Assembly: GCF_042408815.1 (NCBI RefSeq)
Contig: NZ_JBHOQR010000024.1
Coordinates: forward strand, 84,819-148,818
From: Thermoflexus sp042408815
Lineage (GTDB): Bacteria; Chloroflexota; Anaerolineae; Thermoflexales; Thermoflexaceae
Direction: 5' to 3'
DNA: 64,000 bases
Positions 17,299 to 25,654 of the stretch are shown here, one piece after another. The number at the start of each line of letters is the position of its first letter. The first letter of the stretch is position 1. The translations under genes were made by a program, and so were the position numbers. The notes under the pieces are model-generated. The model was not told the origin of the DNA. It was given only the letters and a program-made list of their open reading frames with translations, and made no database searches.

Positions 17299-17922
17299 TT
17301 ATATCCCTGTCTTCCCTTCCGATTCGTCCCCTGGAGCCTCAGGCACAGACTCAACCTTGCGGGCCACCTTCACCAGGGTGGGGCGGAGCACCCGATCGCC
17401 CAGCTTATAGCCTTTCTGCAGCTCCTCCACGATCTGACCATCCTCAAAGCCCGGCACGGGTTCGTAAAGCACCGCTTCATGCAGCATGGGATCAAAGGGA
17501 TCGCCCGGTTTCACCTCGATAGGCTGCACCCCTTCAGACTCCAGGGCCAGCTGCAGCTTGCGGTAAATCAGAGCAACCCCTTCCACCCAGGTCAGATGAC
17601 GTAGGTTGTCCGGAAGGGTCTGCAGGGCCCGCTCGAAGTCGTCCATGATCGGCAGGAGCTTGCGGATGAACAGCGCCGTCGCCTCCGCAGCGAACTGCGC
17701 CCGCTCAGCCTCCACCCGCTTGCGATAGTTGGCGAAGGCGGCCCGCTCCCGCTGCCAGCCCTCCAGGTATTCCTGAGCCTGCGCCCGCGCCGCCTCCAGC
17801 TCCTTCTTTAACGTCTCGAGCTGGTCCATCAGCGAGGCTTCTGCTTCCGCCACCGCCGCCTCCTGGGGCGTCGGCGAAGCCTGTCCCTCTTCCGGTTGCC
17901 GAACCACACCATGCTCCTCCAC
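17299..17922 (-). CDS. grpE: Nucleotide-exchange factor GrpE
   Basis: 207 residues from a GTG preceded by GGAGGTGG. Releases ADP from DnaK. Acidic, flexible N-terminus (about 1-35), long coiled coil (about 35-90) with ERAAFANYRKRVEAE, then the beta-wing with PGDPFDPMLHEAV and the family-typical GYKLGDRVLRPTLVKVA. An A+T-rich stretch upstream (17970-17990) may be its promoter. No CIRCE element or hrcA was seen. Confidence 0.95.
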   Translation of the reverse strand: MEEHGVVRQPEEGQASPTPQEAAVAEAEASLMDQLETLKKELEAARAQAQEYLEGWQRERAAFANYRKRVEAERAQFAAEATALFIRKLLPIMDDFERALQTLPDNLRHLTWVEGVALIYRKLQLALESEGVQPIEVKPGDPFDPMLHEAVLYEPVPGFEDGQIVEELQKGYKLGDRVLRPTLVKVARKVESVPEAPGDESEGKTGI

Positions 17923-18001
17923 GGTTCCACCTCCATCCCTTCGAGCTATCCAGCGCCGCAGGTAGCAGAACTCCTAATTATTTTATCCCAGATCCGGCCC
18001 C

Positions 18002-18964
18002 TCATTCCCGATGCGCCTGGCCGCGGATCTCCTGCAGGCACCGGACGCCGTGGGCTTTCATCCATTCCTCCATTTCCCTCCGGATAGCCTGGAAGGCTCC
18101 CAGCCCGCGATAGGCCACCGCCGAGCCCACGCCCACCGCCGTCGCCCCCGCCATGAGCATCTCGATGGCATCTTCCCCGGTGAGGATCCCACCGGTGCCA
18201 ATGATGGGGATGCGCACCGCCCGGGCGATCTCGTAAACACATCGGACGGCGATCGGCTTGAGGGCGGGCCCCGAGAGGCCCCCCTCGCGGTTGGTGAGGA
18301 TCGGCCGGCCCGCCTCAATGTCGATCACCATCCCCGGCATCGTGTTGACGGCAGTGATGGCATCCGCGCCCGCCTCCTCCGCCGCCCGGGCGATGCGAGC
18401 AATGTCCGGCACGTTGGGGGACAGCTTGGCGATGACCGGGCAGGACACCGCCGCCTTCACCGCCGCCACGGCCTCCGCCGTGGCCCGGGGGCTGGCGGCG
18501 AACATCTCGCCGTATTCCGCCGCCACGTTGGGACACGAAAGGTTCAGCTCGATCATATCCGGCGCGGCCGCCGTTAGGATCCGCGCGACCTCCACAAACT
18601 CCTCCACGCTGGCGGCGAAGACACTGGCGATCAGGGGAACGCCCATGGCGGCCAGCTCAGCCCGGGCCTCCTGGAGGATAGCGGCCATCCCCTCGGCCCC
18701 CGGGTTGGTCAGGCCCACCGCGTTGATGAGTCCGTGCCCCCAATCGAGAAGGATCGGGCTGGGATGCCCGGCCCGGGGAAGCCGGGTGGCCGACTTGGCA
18801 GTGATGGCCCCGGCCCCCAGGCGGGCCAGGCGGACCATTAGCGAAGCGCTGGTCCCCAGGATCCCGGAGGCCAACACCAGCGGGTTCGGCAGATGCACCC
18901 CCGCGATCTCACAGGAAAGATCCAACGAGGAGGCCCATTCGGATTCCACCGGATGATCCCCCAT
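18002..18964 (-). CDS. pyrD: Dihydroorotate dehydrogenase, class 1B-like catalytic subunit
   Basis: 320 residues from the ATG at 18964 (GGAG eight bases upstream; a GTG lies three codons earlier). Oxidises dihydroorotate to orotate with FMN. ELNLSCPN contains the catalytic Cys of class 1; the FMN phosphate loops are NTMPGMVIDIE and IIGTGGILTGEDAIEML. The fold and Cys are class 1B-like, which normally needs the Fe-S/FAD subunit PyrK; pyrK is not in this operon. Last gene of the pyr operon, 76 to 85 bases after pyrFE. Confidence 0.93.
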   Translation of the reverse strand: MGDHPVESEWASSLDLSCEIAGVHLPNPLVLASGILGTSASLMVRLARLGAGAITAKSATRLPRAGHPSPILLDWGHGLINAVGLTNPGAEGMAAILQEARAELAAMGVPLIASVFAASVEEFVEVARILTAAAPDMIELNLSCPNVAAEYGEMFAASPRATAEAVAAVKAAVSCPVIAKLSPNVPDIARIARAAEEAGADAITAVNTMPGMVIDIEAGRPILTNREGGLSGPALKPIAVRCVYEIARAVRIPIIGTGGILTGEDAIEMLMAGATAVGVGSAVAYRGLGAFQAIRREMEEWMKAHGVRCLQEIRGQAHRE

Positions 18965-19049
18965 CCAGGACACTCCATACTGGGGATTCGTAACGATCTG
19001 CCTGATCGGACCTCCGTAGGTGGCAGTCTGGCCTCATCCATCGCGTTCC

Positions 19050-20444
19050 TCACCCCGAGGCCGAAGGGGCTGGCCTCAGCCCCAGAGCCTTTCGGATCCG
19101 ATCCCCTTCGGCCGAGGGGATTTTCCCCTCTATGACCAGGGCATCCAGCAAAGCAGTAAGGGTGGCAACCGCATGGACCCGATAGCCGGCGGCCTCCAGC
19201 TCCTGTCGTCCCCCCTGCTCTCGATCCACCAGGACCACAATGTCGGTGACCCGTAAGCCTGCCTCCTCCAGCGTCTGGATCACCTCTCGCTTGCTGGCCC
19301 CGGTCGTCAGCACATCGTCCAGGATCACCACCGTCTCCCCGGGATGGAAGTCCCCCTCAATTCGCTGGGCGGTTCCGTAGGTCTTCGCCTCCTTCCGCGG
19401 ATACAGCAGAGGACGCCCGATCCGGAGCGCCACCGCGGTCCCGATCGGCAGCGCGGCGTAGGGAATGGCCGCCAGGCGATCGAACGTGAGGCGCTCCAGA
19501 AGGGCCGCATACATTCCAGCCACCCGCTCCAACAATTGAGGGAAGGCCACAAGGCGACGCAGATCTAGATAGATCGGCGACCGCTGGCCCGACTTGAGGA
19601 CGAACTCCCCGAAGCGGATGCAGCCGGTTTCATACAGCCAGCGGGCCAGGGTGCGGGGGACAACGGAAGGAGAGGACATCCCCTGCAGGCGCTCGATGAG
19701 AAATCGGGCCGCTGCGCCCGGGTCCGACGCCTCCAGGATCTCCCGGGAGGCGGCGATCAGGGCCGGGGGACCGGCGAGGATCCGCACGGTTTCCGGATCC
19801 CCCCCTTGAGGCCCAACCCCCGGGATCAGGAACCAGCGATCGGGGGCCATACGGCGCAGGGCGGCCAGGGCCCCCGAAGCCGTCGCCCCAACCACAAAGC
19901 CGATCCGCTCGCTCCCAGGCCAGCCCTGGACCTGACGGGCCAGGGCCTGATAGAAGGGCTCCCCCCCAACCTGTAGCTCCTGCACGGCCTCCGCACCCGG
20001 GTTCGAGGTCCGGATCAGAAGGAAGATCCCCCGGCCCTCCCGGCTCAGAAACGGGCGTAATGCCTCCGGACCCAGGAAAGGGCTCAGCGTCACCGCGTCC
20101 GCTCGCAGGACATCGAAAGCGAACTGGGCATAGGCCTCGGCGGTCCACCCGATATCCCCGAACTTCCCATCCAGGATCACCGGGATCTCCGGCGGGATCG
20201 CCGCCCGAACTGCCCGCAAGCTCTCCAGACCGGAAACGCCCAGGGCCAGGTAGAAGGCCAGGTTGGGCTTGTAGGCCGCAGCGAACTCCGCGGTGGTTTC
20301 AATCACCCAGCGCAGGAAGGCCAGGGTCGGATCCGGATGCTGGCGCGCCCATCCTGGAAGGCGCGCCGGCACCGGATCCAAGCCCACGCACAGTCCCAGC
20401 CGGGCTGGCCCGGTCCGCGCGCCCAATCGGTCGAAGAACTCCAT
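19050..20444 (-). CDS. pyrFE: Bifunctional orotidine-5'-phosphate decarboxylase / orotate phosphoribosyltransferase
   Basis: 464 residues. Residues 1-255 are a type-2 ODCase: VGLDPVPARLP, then LDGKFGDIG carrying the Asp-x-Lys-x-x-Asp catalytic core (D92, K94, D97), then a phosphate-binding LIPGVGPQGGD. Residues about 260-464 are OPRTase: RFGEFVLKSGQRSPIYLDL and the PRPP loop VVILDDVLTTGAS (372-384). The last two steps to UMP are thus on one chain, in the order ODC-OPRT, opposite to animal and plant UMP synthase. A GGAGG precedes the ATG. 15 bases after pyrB. Confidence 0.95.
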   Translation of the reverse strand: MEFFDRLGARTGPARLGLCVGLDPVPARLPGWARQHPDPTLAFLRWVIETTAEFAAAYKPNLAFYLALGVSGLESLRAVRAAIPPEIPVILDGKFGDIGWTAEAYAQFAFDVLRADAVTLSPFLGPEALRPFLSREGRGIFLLIRTSNPGAEAVQELQVGGEPFYQALARQVQGWPGSERIGFVVGATASGALAALRRMAPDRWFLIPGVGPQGGDPETVRILAGPPALIAASREILEASDPGAAARFLIERLQGMSSPSVVPRTLARWLYETGCIRFGEFVLKSGQRSPIYLDLRRLVAFPQLLERVAGMYAALLERLTFDRLAAIPYAALPIGTAVALRIGRPLLYPRKEAKTYGTAQRIEGDFHPGETVVILDDVLTTGASKREVIQTLEEAGLRVTDIVVLVDREQGGRQELEAAGYRVHAVATLTALLDALVIEGKIPSAEGDRIRKALGLRPAPSASG

Positions 20445-20459
20445 GGCCGATCCTCCAGC

Positions 20460-21455
20460 TCATGCCTTGCCCAGCACGGCGGCCAGCAGGGCCATCCGGA
20501 TATAGAGGCCGTTGGCCACCTGGCGGAAATAGGCCGCCCGCGGATCCCGATCCACTGCCGGGTCGATCTCTCCCACCCGGGGGAGTGGATGCATGACGAT
20601 CATCCGCTCCTTGGCCCGCTTCATCAGCTCCGGTGTGATCACGTAGTAATTCTTCACCTGTTCGTAGGCGTTAAGATCGGTGAAACGCTCCTTCTGCACC
20701 CGAGTCACATACAGCACATCCACCTCTTCGATCACATCCGCCACGTCGTAGGTCTCATAGACCGGGATCCCCTTCGCCCGGACTTCATTCATCAGGTCCA
20801 GCGGCAGCCGCAAGATCTCCGGCGACACGAAAGACAGCCGCACGTCATACATGGTGAGCAGCTTGGTCAGGGAGTGCACCGTGCGCCCGAAGCGGAGATC
20901 CCCCACCATCGCGATATGCAGGCCGTCGATGCGGCCCAGCTCCTCCTGGATGGTGAAGAGATCCAGCAGGGCCTGGGTGGGATGTTCCCCGATGCCATCG
21001 CCGGCGTTGATCACGGGGACCTCCGCCACATCGGCAGCAATCTTCGCCGCGCCCACCTCGGGATGGCGCAGGACAATGATGTCGGAATATTGCTCCAGGG
21101 TCTTGATGGTGTCGGGCAGGGACTCCCCCTTGGCCACCGAGGAGAACTGGACGCCCTGGGTGATGGGAATGACGGCCCCGCCCAGGCGCTCCATCGCGGC
21201 GATGAAGGAGGAGCTGGTGCGTGTGCTGGGCTCGTAGAAGACACAGGCCATCACATAGCCCCTGAGAAGATCGCAGGCGCCCACGCGGCGGACCAGCTCC
21301 CGCATCTCCTCAGCCACCTCGAAGAGATAGGCCAGGTTCTCCCGGTTGAACTGGGAGACCGAGAGGATATCCTGCATGTAGAAGCCGTTGTGGGGGTTCA
21401 CCGGCTCCCGCGGAGCGACGCCATCGAACTGGAACAGGCGCGGTCGACTCACCAT
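20460..21455 (-). CDS. pyrB: Aspartate carbamoyltransferase catalytic chain
   Basis: 331 residues. Joins carbamoyl phosphate and aspartate. YEPSTRTSSSFIAAMERLGG is the carbamoyl-phosphate loop, HPTQALLDLFTI the second signature, MHPLPRVGEID the domain-closing loop. It is longer than the usual 305-310 residues because of an N-terminal extension of about 25. No pyrI regulatory subunit is adjacent. Its AAGGAGGTGAACG ribosome site lies inside the end of pyrC, and its ATG overlaps the pyrC stop region by 7 bases. Confidence 0.96.
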   Translation of the reverse strand: MVSRPRLFQFDGVAPREPVNPHNGFYMQDILSVSQFNRENLAYLFEVAEEMRELVRRVGACDLLRGYVMACVFYEPSTRTSSSFIAAMERLGGAVIPITQGVQFSSVAKGESLPDTIKTLEQYSDIIVLRHPEVGAAKIAADVAEVPVINAGDGIGEHPTQALLDLFTIQEELGRIDGLHIAMVGDLRFGRTVHSLTKLLTMYDVRLSFVSPEILRLPLDLMNEVRAKGIPVYETYDVADVIEEVDVLYVTRVQKERFTDLNAYEQVKNYYVITPELMKRAKERMIVMHPLPRVGEIDPAVDRDPRAAYFRQVANGLYIRMALLAAVLGKA

Positions 21456-22588
21456 CGTTCACCTCCTTGCGAATCGTTTCCACAGCGGCATCGTTGCCGC
21501 TGCAACGATGCACCGGGTTGACGGAGGGGATCGGCGAACAGCACCCGTCCCGATCCCGGGAGGGCGCGGACCTCTCCGTCCTCGAAGGCCACCCGTCCTT
21601 CCAGAACCGTGCGCCGCACCCGGGCTCGCACGACCATCCCCTCAAAAGGAGTCCATCCGCATTTCGTGAAAAGGCCTTCCCGGGAGATCGTCCAGGGTCC
21701 ACCCCATTCGATCTCCACCCACGTCTCCGGGGGCTCCAGCAGGCCGAAAATGCGCCGGGGCCCGGTGGCGACCAGGCGGACGACCTCCTCCAGGGACAGG
21801 CGGCCTTCAACGACGGCGGTGAGCATCAATGGCAGCATGGTCTCCAGGCCCGGCACTCCGGGGGGCGGGTGGGGACTCTGTTTTTCCTCGATGGTATGGG
21901 GGGCGTGATCGGTTGCCACCGCATCGATCACCGGCAGGTTGGCCCAGAGGGCTTCCTGATCGGCCCGGGTGGCCAGCGGCGGTCGCATAAGACCGAACGG
22001 GCCGAGACGGGGCCAATCGGCCTCCGTCAGGAACAGGTGGTGCGGCGTGACCTCGCACGTGACCGGAAGGCCTCGCTCCTTCGCCCGGCGGATGAGGAGA
22101 ATTTCCTCCCGCCGGCTGACATGGCAGAAATGGATCGGCTGGCGGAACAGGGCAGCCAGCCCTAATACCATCGCCACGGCCCGCCCCTCCGCGTGGACCG
22201 CGATGGGGCGGTGGCCGGGCCAAGCCTTGAAATGGCCCAGGACCGCGGCGAGGCTTTCCAGCCGAAGAGGGCCGTAGGTCGCATCCAGATAAAGCTTCAG
22301 ACCAGCGGCCTGGGGGGCTAAGGCCGCAGCGACCTCGGGGTTCTCCGGCGTGCCGCCGACAAAGAGGCCCACCTCGCAGCGCGCCCCTGCCCGAGCGCGC
22401 TGCACGGCTTCCCGGAAGGCTGTGGGATCCGTAAGGGGCGGGCGGGTGTTGGGCATGGCCAGCACCGTCACCACCCCGCCGGCCAGCGCCGCCGCCGTCC
22501 CGCTGGCGAAATCCTCTTTATGGGTCTCCCCTGGCTCCCGCAGGTGCACATGGATGTCCGCCGCTCCGGGCAGACGGATGGTGGTCAT
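21449..22588 (-). CDS. pyrC: Dihydroorotase
   Basis: 379 residues from the ATG at 22588, set by GGGAGGG about seven bases upstream; the frame is open for 900 bases further but without homology. Zn amidohydrolase that cyclises carbamoyl aspartate. DIHVHLREPG (metal His 13 and 15), CHVSRREE, CEVTPHHLFLTE and VATDHAPHT with the catalytic Asp are all present. First structural gene of the pyr operon; preceded by an attenuator-like leader. Confidence 0.95.
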   Translation of the reverse strand: MTTIRLPGAADIHVHLREPGETHKEDFASGTAAALAGGVVTVLAMPNTRPPLTDPTAFREAVQRARAGARCEVGLFVGGTPENPEVAAALAPQAAGLKLYLDATYGPLRLESLAAVLGHFKAWPGHRPIAVHAEGRAVAMVLGLAALFRQPIHFCHVSRREEILLIRRAKERGLPVTCEVTPHHLFLTEADWPRLGPFGLMRPPLATRADQEALWANLPVIDAVATDHAPHTIEEKQSPHPPPGVPGLETMLPLMLTAVVEGRLSLEEVVRLVATGPRRIFGLLEPPETWVEIEWGGPWTISREGLFTKCGWTPFEGMVVRARVRRTVLEGRVAFEDGEVRALPGSGRVLFADPLRQPGASLQRQRCRCGNDSQGGERW

Positions 22589-22602
22589 GCTGGGGCCCTC
22601 CC

Positions 22603-22746
22603 TCAGGACGGCAGTATAAAAAAAAGCACCGGGAGCGAGATCGCCTTCCCGGTGCCTGAAGAGCGCAACCGGCGCTCCGCTGATGCGAACATCAGCGAAG
22701 CGCCAGAGCGCGTATAAGGGAAACGTCGAACAGGTCCCCGACCCAT
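22603..22746 (-). CDS. Candidate pyr operon leader peptide (47 residues)
   Basis: Starts with an ATG about five bases downstream of the predicted transcription start, so it would be leaderless. It reads through both leader hairpins and through the T tract of the terminator (encoding a run VLFFIL), and stops at TGA 22603-22605, 14 bases before the pyrC start. The geometry resembles the enterobacterial pyrBI leader, whose translation prevents attenuation when UTP is scarce. Whether it is translated is unknown; the peptide has no recognisable family. Confidence 0.4.
   Translation of the reverse strand: MGRGPVRRFPYTRSGASLMFASAERRLRSSGTGKAISLPVLFFILPS
22618..22655 (-). terminator. Intrinsic terminator / attenuator in the pyrC leader
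   Basis: On the minus strand GCACCGGGA (22647-22655 arm) pairs with TCCCGGTGC (22626-22634) in a 9-bp stem with a 12-base loop, followed at once by eight T (22618-22625). It stands about 30 bases before the pyrC ATG and downstream of the promoter, the arrangement of an attenuator. Confidence 0.8.
22671..22704 (-). promoter_or_regulatory. Strong upstream hairpin in the pyr leader
   Basis: A 15-bp stem (one wobble pair) with a TTCG tetraloop: GGCGCTTCGCTGATG pairs with CATCAGCGGAGCGCC. It precedes the terminator by 15 bases and could act as a pause hairpin or as one side of an alternative fold, because the following GCCGGT can pair with ACCGG of the terminator arm. No clear PyrR-binding consensus was seen. 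Confidence 0.6.
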
Positions 22747-22757
22747 GCCAGTGTTCT

Positions 22758-22786
22758 ATGTTGCCACAAGCGGGAGGATTTGTCAA
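22758..22786 (-). promoter_or_regulatory. Promoter of the pyr operon
   Basis: TTGACA (22781-22786), 17-base spacer, CAACAT (22758-22763), which keeps the critical second A and last T of the -10. Predicted start near 22751. Confidence 0.6.
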
Positions 22787-22875
22787 ACTGATCCAGAGGG
22801 CTTTCCCACTTTCCTGGGCATGAAAGGCGGTGGGAGGTTGGGAAGGACCCGGAGACAGAAAGCCCGGAGGCAACG

Positions 22876-23979
22876 ATGTCACACCCACGCTGGCTGCGCT
22901 TGCGGGAGGAAATGAACCGGGAGGGGATCGAGCTCCTGGCCTTAGTCCCCGGCGCCAATCTGTTCTATGTGACCGGTCTCTCTCTCCATCGGATGGAGCG
23001 CCCCATCGTGGCGCTGTTTCCCTGGGATAGCGATCCCGTGCTGATCCTCCCGGCCTTCGAGATCGAGAAGGCCCAGCAGGCGCCGATCCCATGGCGCCTG
23101 TTCCCTTACACCGACGAGGAAGGGCCCGCACGGGCGTTCCAGGCGGCGGCGGAAGCCGTGGGCCGGCGCGGATGTCCCATCGCCGTGGAAACCCTGGGGA
23201 TGCGCGTGCTGGAATGGTCCATGCTCGCCCACGTCTTTTCCTCCCCCGAACCGATCGCGGCGGAGCCGTTGCTGGCCCGGCTGCGGATGGTAAAAGATCC
23301 GAACGAAATCGCCGCGATGCGACGGGCCGTCGCAGTGGCGGAGGAAGCGCTGCGGATATGGCTGCCCCAGGTGCACAGGGGGATGACAGAACGGGAGGCG
23401 ACCCGGCGGCTGATCCAGGCGTGCTTCGCGGCCGGGGCGGATGCCCTGGCCTTCGAGCCCATCGTGGTGGCCGGGCCGAACACGGCCCTCCCCCACGCCA
23501 CGCCATCGGATCGCCCTATCGGGACCGGGGAGCTCCTGCTGGTGGATTTCGGGGTGGTCGTGGAAGGTTATGTCTCCGATCTCACGCGAACTTTTGCGGT
23601 GGGCGAGCTGGATCCCGAGCTGCGGTGGATCTATGAGCGGGTTCAGGAGGCCAACGCCGCCGGCCGCGCCGCCGTGCGGCCCGGAATCCCAGCGGAGGCC
23701 GTGGACCGGGCGGCCCGCTCGGTGATTGAGGCGGCCGGCTATGGCGCCCACTTCCCCCATCGCACCGGCCACGGGCTCGGACTGGAGGTCCATGAGCCCC
23801 CATATATCGTGGCGGGGAACACCGAGCTCCTTCAGCCTGGCATGACCTTCACCATCGAGCCCGGGATCTACCTGCCGGGGAAGGGCGGCGTCCGCATCGA
23901 GGACGATGTGGTGGTGACAGAATCCGGGGCGGAATCGCTCACCACGTTCCCCCGCGAACTGATGGGCCTGGGGGGATGA
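22876..23979 (+). CDS. M24-family metallopeptidase (Xaa-Pro aminopeptidase/dipeptidase-like)
   Basis: 367 residues. Creatinase-like N-terminal domain (1-130) and pita-bread catalytic domain (about 140-360). Five metal ligands are visible: both Asp in DFGVVVEGYVSDLTRT, His in HRTGHGLGLEVHE, Glu in TIEPGIY and Glu in RIEDDVVV. Cleaves peptides with proline in the second position, cytosolic. GGAGG lies seven bases before the ATG. Divergent from pyrC; no functional link to it is evident. Confidence 0.93.
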   Translation: MSHPRWLRLREEMNREGIELLALVPGANLFYVTGLSLHRMERPIVALFPWDSDPVLILPAFEIEKAQQAPIPWRLFPYTDEEGPARAFQAAAEAVGRRGCPIAVETLGMRVLEWSMLAHVFSSPEPIAAEPLLARLRMVKDPNEIAAMRRAVAVAEEALRIWLPQVHRGMTEREATRRLIQACFAAGADALAFEPIVVAGPNTALPHATPSDRPIGTGELLLVDFGVVVEGYVSDLTRTFAVGELDPELRWIYERVQEANAAGRAAVRPGIPAEAVDRAARSVIEAAGYGAHFPHRTGHGLGLEVHEPPYIVAGNTELLQPGMTFTIEPGIYLPGKGGVRIEDDVVVTESGAESLTTFPRELMGLGG

Positions 23980-24002
23980 GATCTCCGGCAGAGCGTTGGA
24001 AT

Positions 24003-24031
24003 TTGACCGCGCCATCTTGCAACGCTAAAAT
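24003..24031 (+). promoter_or_regulatory. Promoter upstream of the TPP riboswitch
   Basis: TTGACC (24003-24008), 17-base spacer, TAAAAT (24026-24031); the riboswitch P1 begins 12 bases further on. Confidence 0.65.
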
Positions 24032-24042
24032 CACGATTTGAA

Positions 24043-24158
<116 letters not shown>

Positions 24159-24177
24159 GACCGCTTCGTTCTCCTCG

Positions 24178-24199
24178 CCCGCCCGTCGGCGGGTTTTTT
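24178..24199 (+). terminator. Terminator forming the riboswitch expression platform
   Basis: CCCGCC-CGTC-GGCGGG stem-loop (24178-24193) followed by six T (24194-24199), 20 bases after the riboswitch and 48 bases before the transporter ATG. Indicates transcriptional OFF control by TPP. Confidence 0.85.
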
Positions 24200-24247
24200 A
24201 TTCCCCCACGCCGCTTCATTCCCACACCTTCTTCAGGGAGGTTCACC

Positions 24248-25558
24248 ATGGCGATCCTCAAAGTATGGGCTCGCGCGTTTCCCCGGATCCATGCGCCCCC
24301 CGAATGGGGCATCGAGCCGGTGCCGGTGGAAGCACGGCGCCTGGGATTCCTCGATTACGCAGTCCTGTGGGGAGATCTCGGCGTGGGGTTACTGGTGATG
24401 GCCGCCGGCGCCCTGCTGGTGCCCGGCCTGGGGCTTCCCCAGGCCCTGCTGGCCATCCTGATCGGGACGCTGCTGGGCAACCTGTTGCTGGCCGCCACGG
24501 GATACATCGGCAGCCGAACGGGCGCGCCCACCATGGTGCTGCTTCGACCTTCCCTTGGGCGTCTGGGGTCGTTCCTGCCCACCGCCCTCAACGTGCTCCA
24601 GCTGATCGGCTGGGGCGCCTTTGAGATCATTATCATGGCTCAGGCGGCGAATTTCATCAGCGACCGCTTCCTCGGATTCTCCAGCTATCCCTTCTGGGCC
24701 ATCCTCTTCGCCCTGTGGTGCACCCTGATGGCCATTGGAGGGCCCTTGGTAGTGGTGCGCCAGTGGCTGGAGAAATTCGCGGTGTGGCTGGTGTTGCTGA
24801 CCACCATCGGATTGACCATCTACCTAATATCCACATATGATCTGGGAGCCGTGTGGCGGCGACCGGGGACCGGGGAGATGCCCTTCTGGCTGGCCGTGGA
24901 TCTGGTGGCCGCGATGCCGATCTCATGGATGCCTCTGGTGGCCGATTACAACCGGTTCGCCCGGCGGGCAGGGCCCGCCTTCTGGGGAACTTACATCGGC
25001 TATCTCATTGCGAACGTGTGGTTCTACGGGCTGGGCGCCCTGTTGCTCCTCACCGCCCAGACCGGTCAGCTGGTGGAAGCCATCGGGGCGCTGGCCATCG
25101 GCTGGATCGTGCTGCCAATCATCCTGGTGGATGAGACCGATAACGCCTTCGCCGATATCTATTCGGCGGCCGTGTCCCTGCAAAACATCTGGCCGAGGGG
25201 CCGCCAGGCGCTCTTCGCCGGAGCAATCGGAGCGATCTGCCTCCTGCTAGCCCTCACGGTCCCCATCGCCCAGTATGAGAACTTCCTGCTGCTGATCGGC
25301 ACCGCCTTCGTCCCGCTGTTCGGCGTGCTGGCGGCCGATTATTTCGTGGTGCGCCGCTCCTACACCGAGGCGGATCTGTATCGACCGGTGGCCATCCGGT
25401 GGGAGGGCCTCGCGGCTTGGGCGGCCGGGGTGGCCACTTACCAGGCTCTCACCCGCCTGGCTCCCTCGGTGGGGGCCACCTTCCCCGCCTTCATCATCTC
25501 CTTTGCGATCTATGGGATCATCACCCTGGCCCGAGGCCGGATCACCCGCGCAGCGTAA
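24248..25558 (+). CDS. cytX: NCS1-family transporter, CytX-like (thiamine precursor/hydroxymethylpyrimidine uptake)
   Basis: 436 residues from the ATG at 24248 with GGGAGG upstream. Twelve hydrophobic segments; WGIEPVPVEARRLGFLDYAVLWGDLGVGLL is the NCS1 N-terminus, PISWMPLVADYNRFARR an internal signature, and LAADYFVVRRSY the C-terminal one. NCS1 carriers import nucleobases and related compounds with H+ or Na+. The TPP riboswitch in its leader makes hydroxymethylpyrimidine or thiamine the probable substrate, as for CytX. No thiD, thiE or thiM lies nearby. Confidence 0.9.
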   Translation: MAILKVWARAFPRIHAPPEWGIEPVPVEARRLGFLDYAVLWGDLGVGLLVMAAGALLVPGLGLPQALLAILIGTLLGNLLLAATGYIGSRTGAPTMVLLRPSLGRLGSFLPTALNVLQLIGWGAFEIIIMAQAANFISDRFLGFSSYPFWAILFALWCTLMAIGGPLVVVRQWLEKFAVWLVLLTTIGLTIYLISTYDLGAVWRRPGTGEMPFWLAVDLVAAMPISWMPLVADYNRFARRAGPAFWGTYIGYLIANVWFYGLGALLLLTAQTGQLVEAIGALAIGWIVLPIILVDETDNAFADIYSAAVSLQNIWPRGRQALFAGAIGAICLLLALTVPIAQYENFLLLIGTAFVPLFGVLAADYFVVRRSYTEADLYRPVAIRWEGLAAWAAGVATYQALTRLAPSVGATFPAFIISFAIYGIITLARGRITRAA

Positions 25559-25580
25559 GCCATCCCAGGGGATCCGCATG

Positions 25581-25615
25581 GGCGGGCGAGGCCACCGGAA
25601 ATGGCTTCGCCCGCC
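25581..25615. terminator. Hairpin between convergent cytX and paaD
   Basis: 14-bp stem GGCGGGCGAGGCCA with TGGCTTCGCCCGCC (25581-25594 with 25602-25615, one wobble pair) and a 7-base loop. It lacks a T tract on either side, so termination efficiency is uncertain. Confidence 0.5.
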
Positions 25616-25654
25616 TGCCCAACCATGGGGAAGAGAAAAGAGGCCCTTCCCGCC

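Noticed and set aside
17923..18001. CIRCE element or sigma-32 promoter upstream of grpE
   Set aside because: No TTAGCACTC-N9-GAGTGCTAA repeat and no sigma-32 consensus; only A+T-rich DNA.
22589..22750. PyrR-type anti-antiterminator in the pyr leader
   Set aside because: No match to the PyrR-binding loop consensus; only hairpin plus terminator is visible.
22589..23506. Open in-frame extension of pyrC for about 300 codons upstream
   Set aside because: Crosses the terminator and promoter and lies antisense to the M24 peptidase; the dihydroorotase N-terminus and ribosome site fix the start at 22588.
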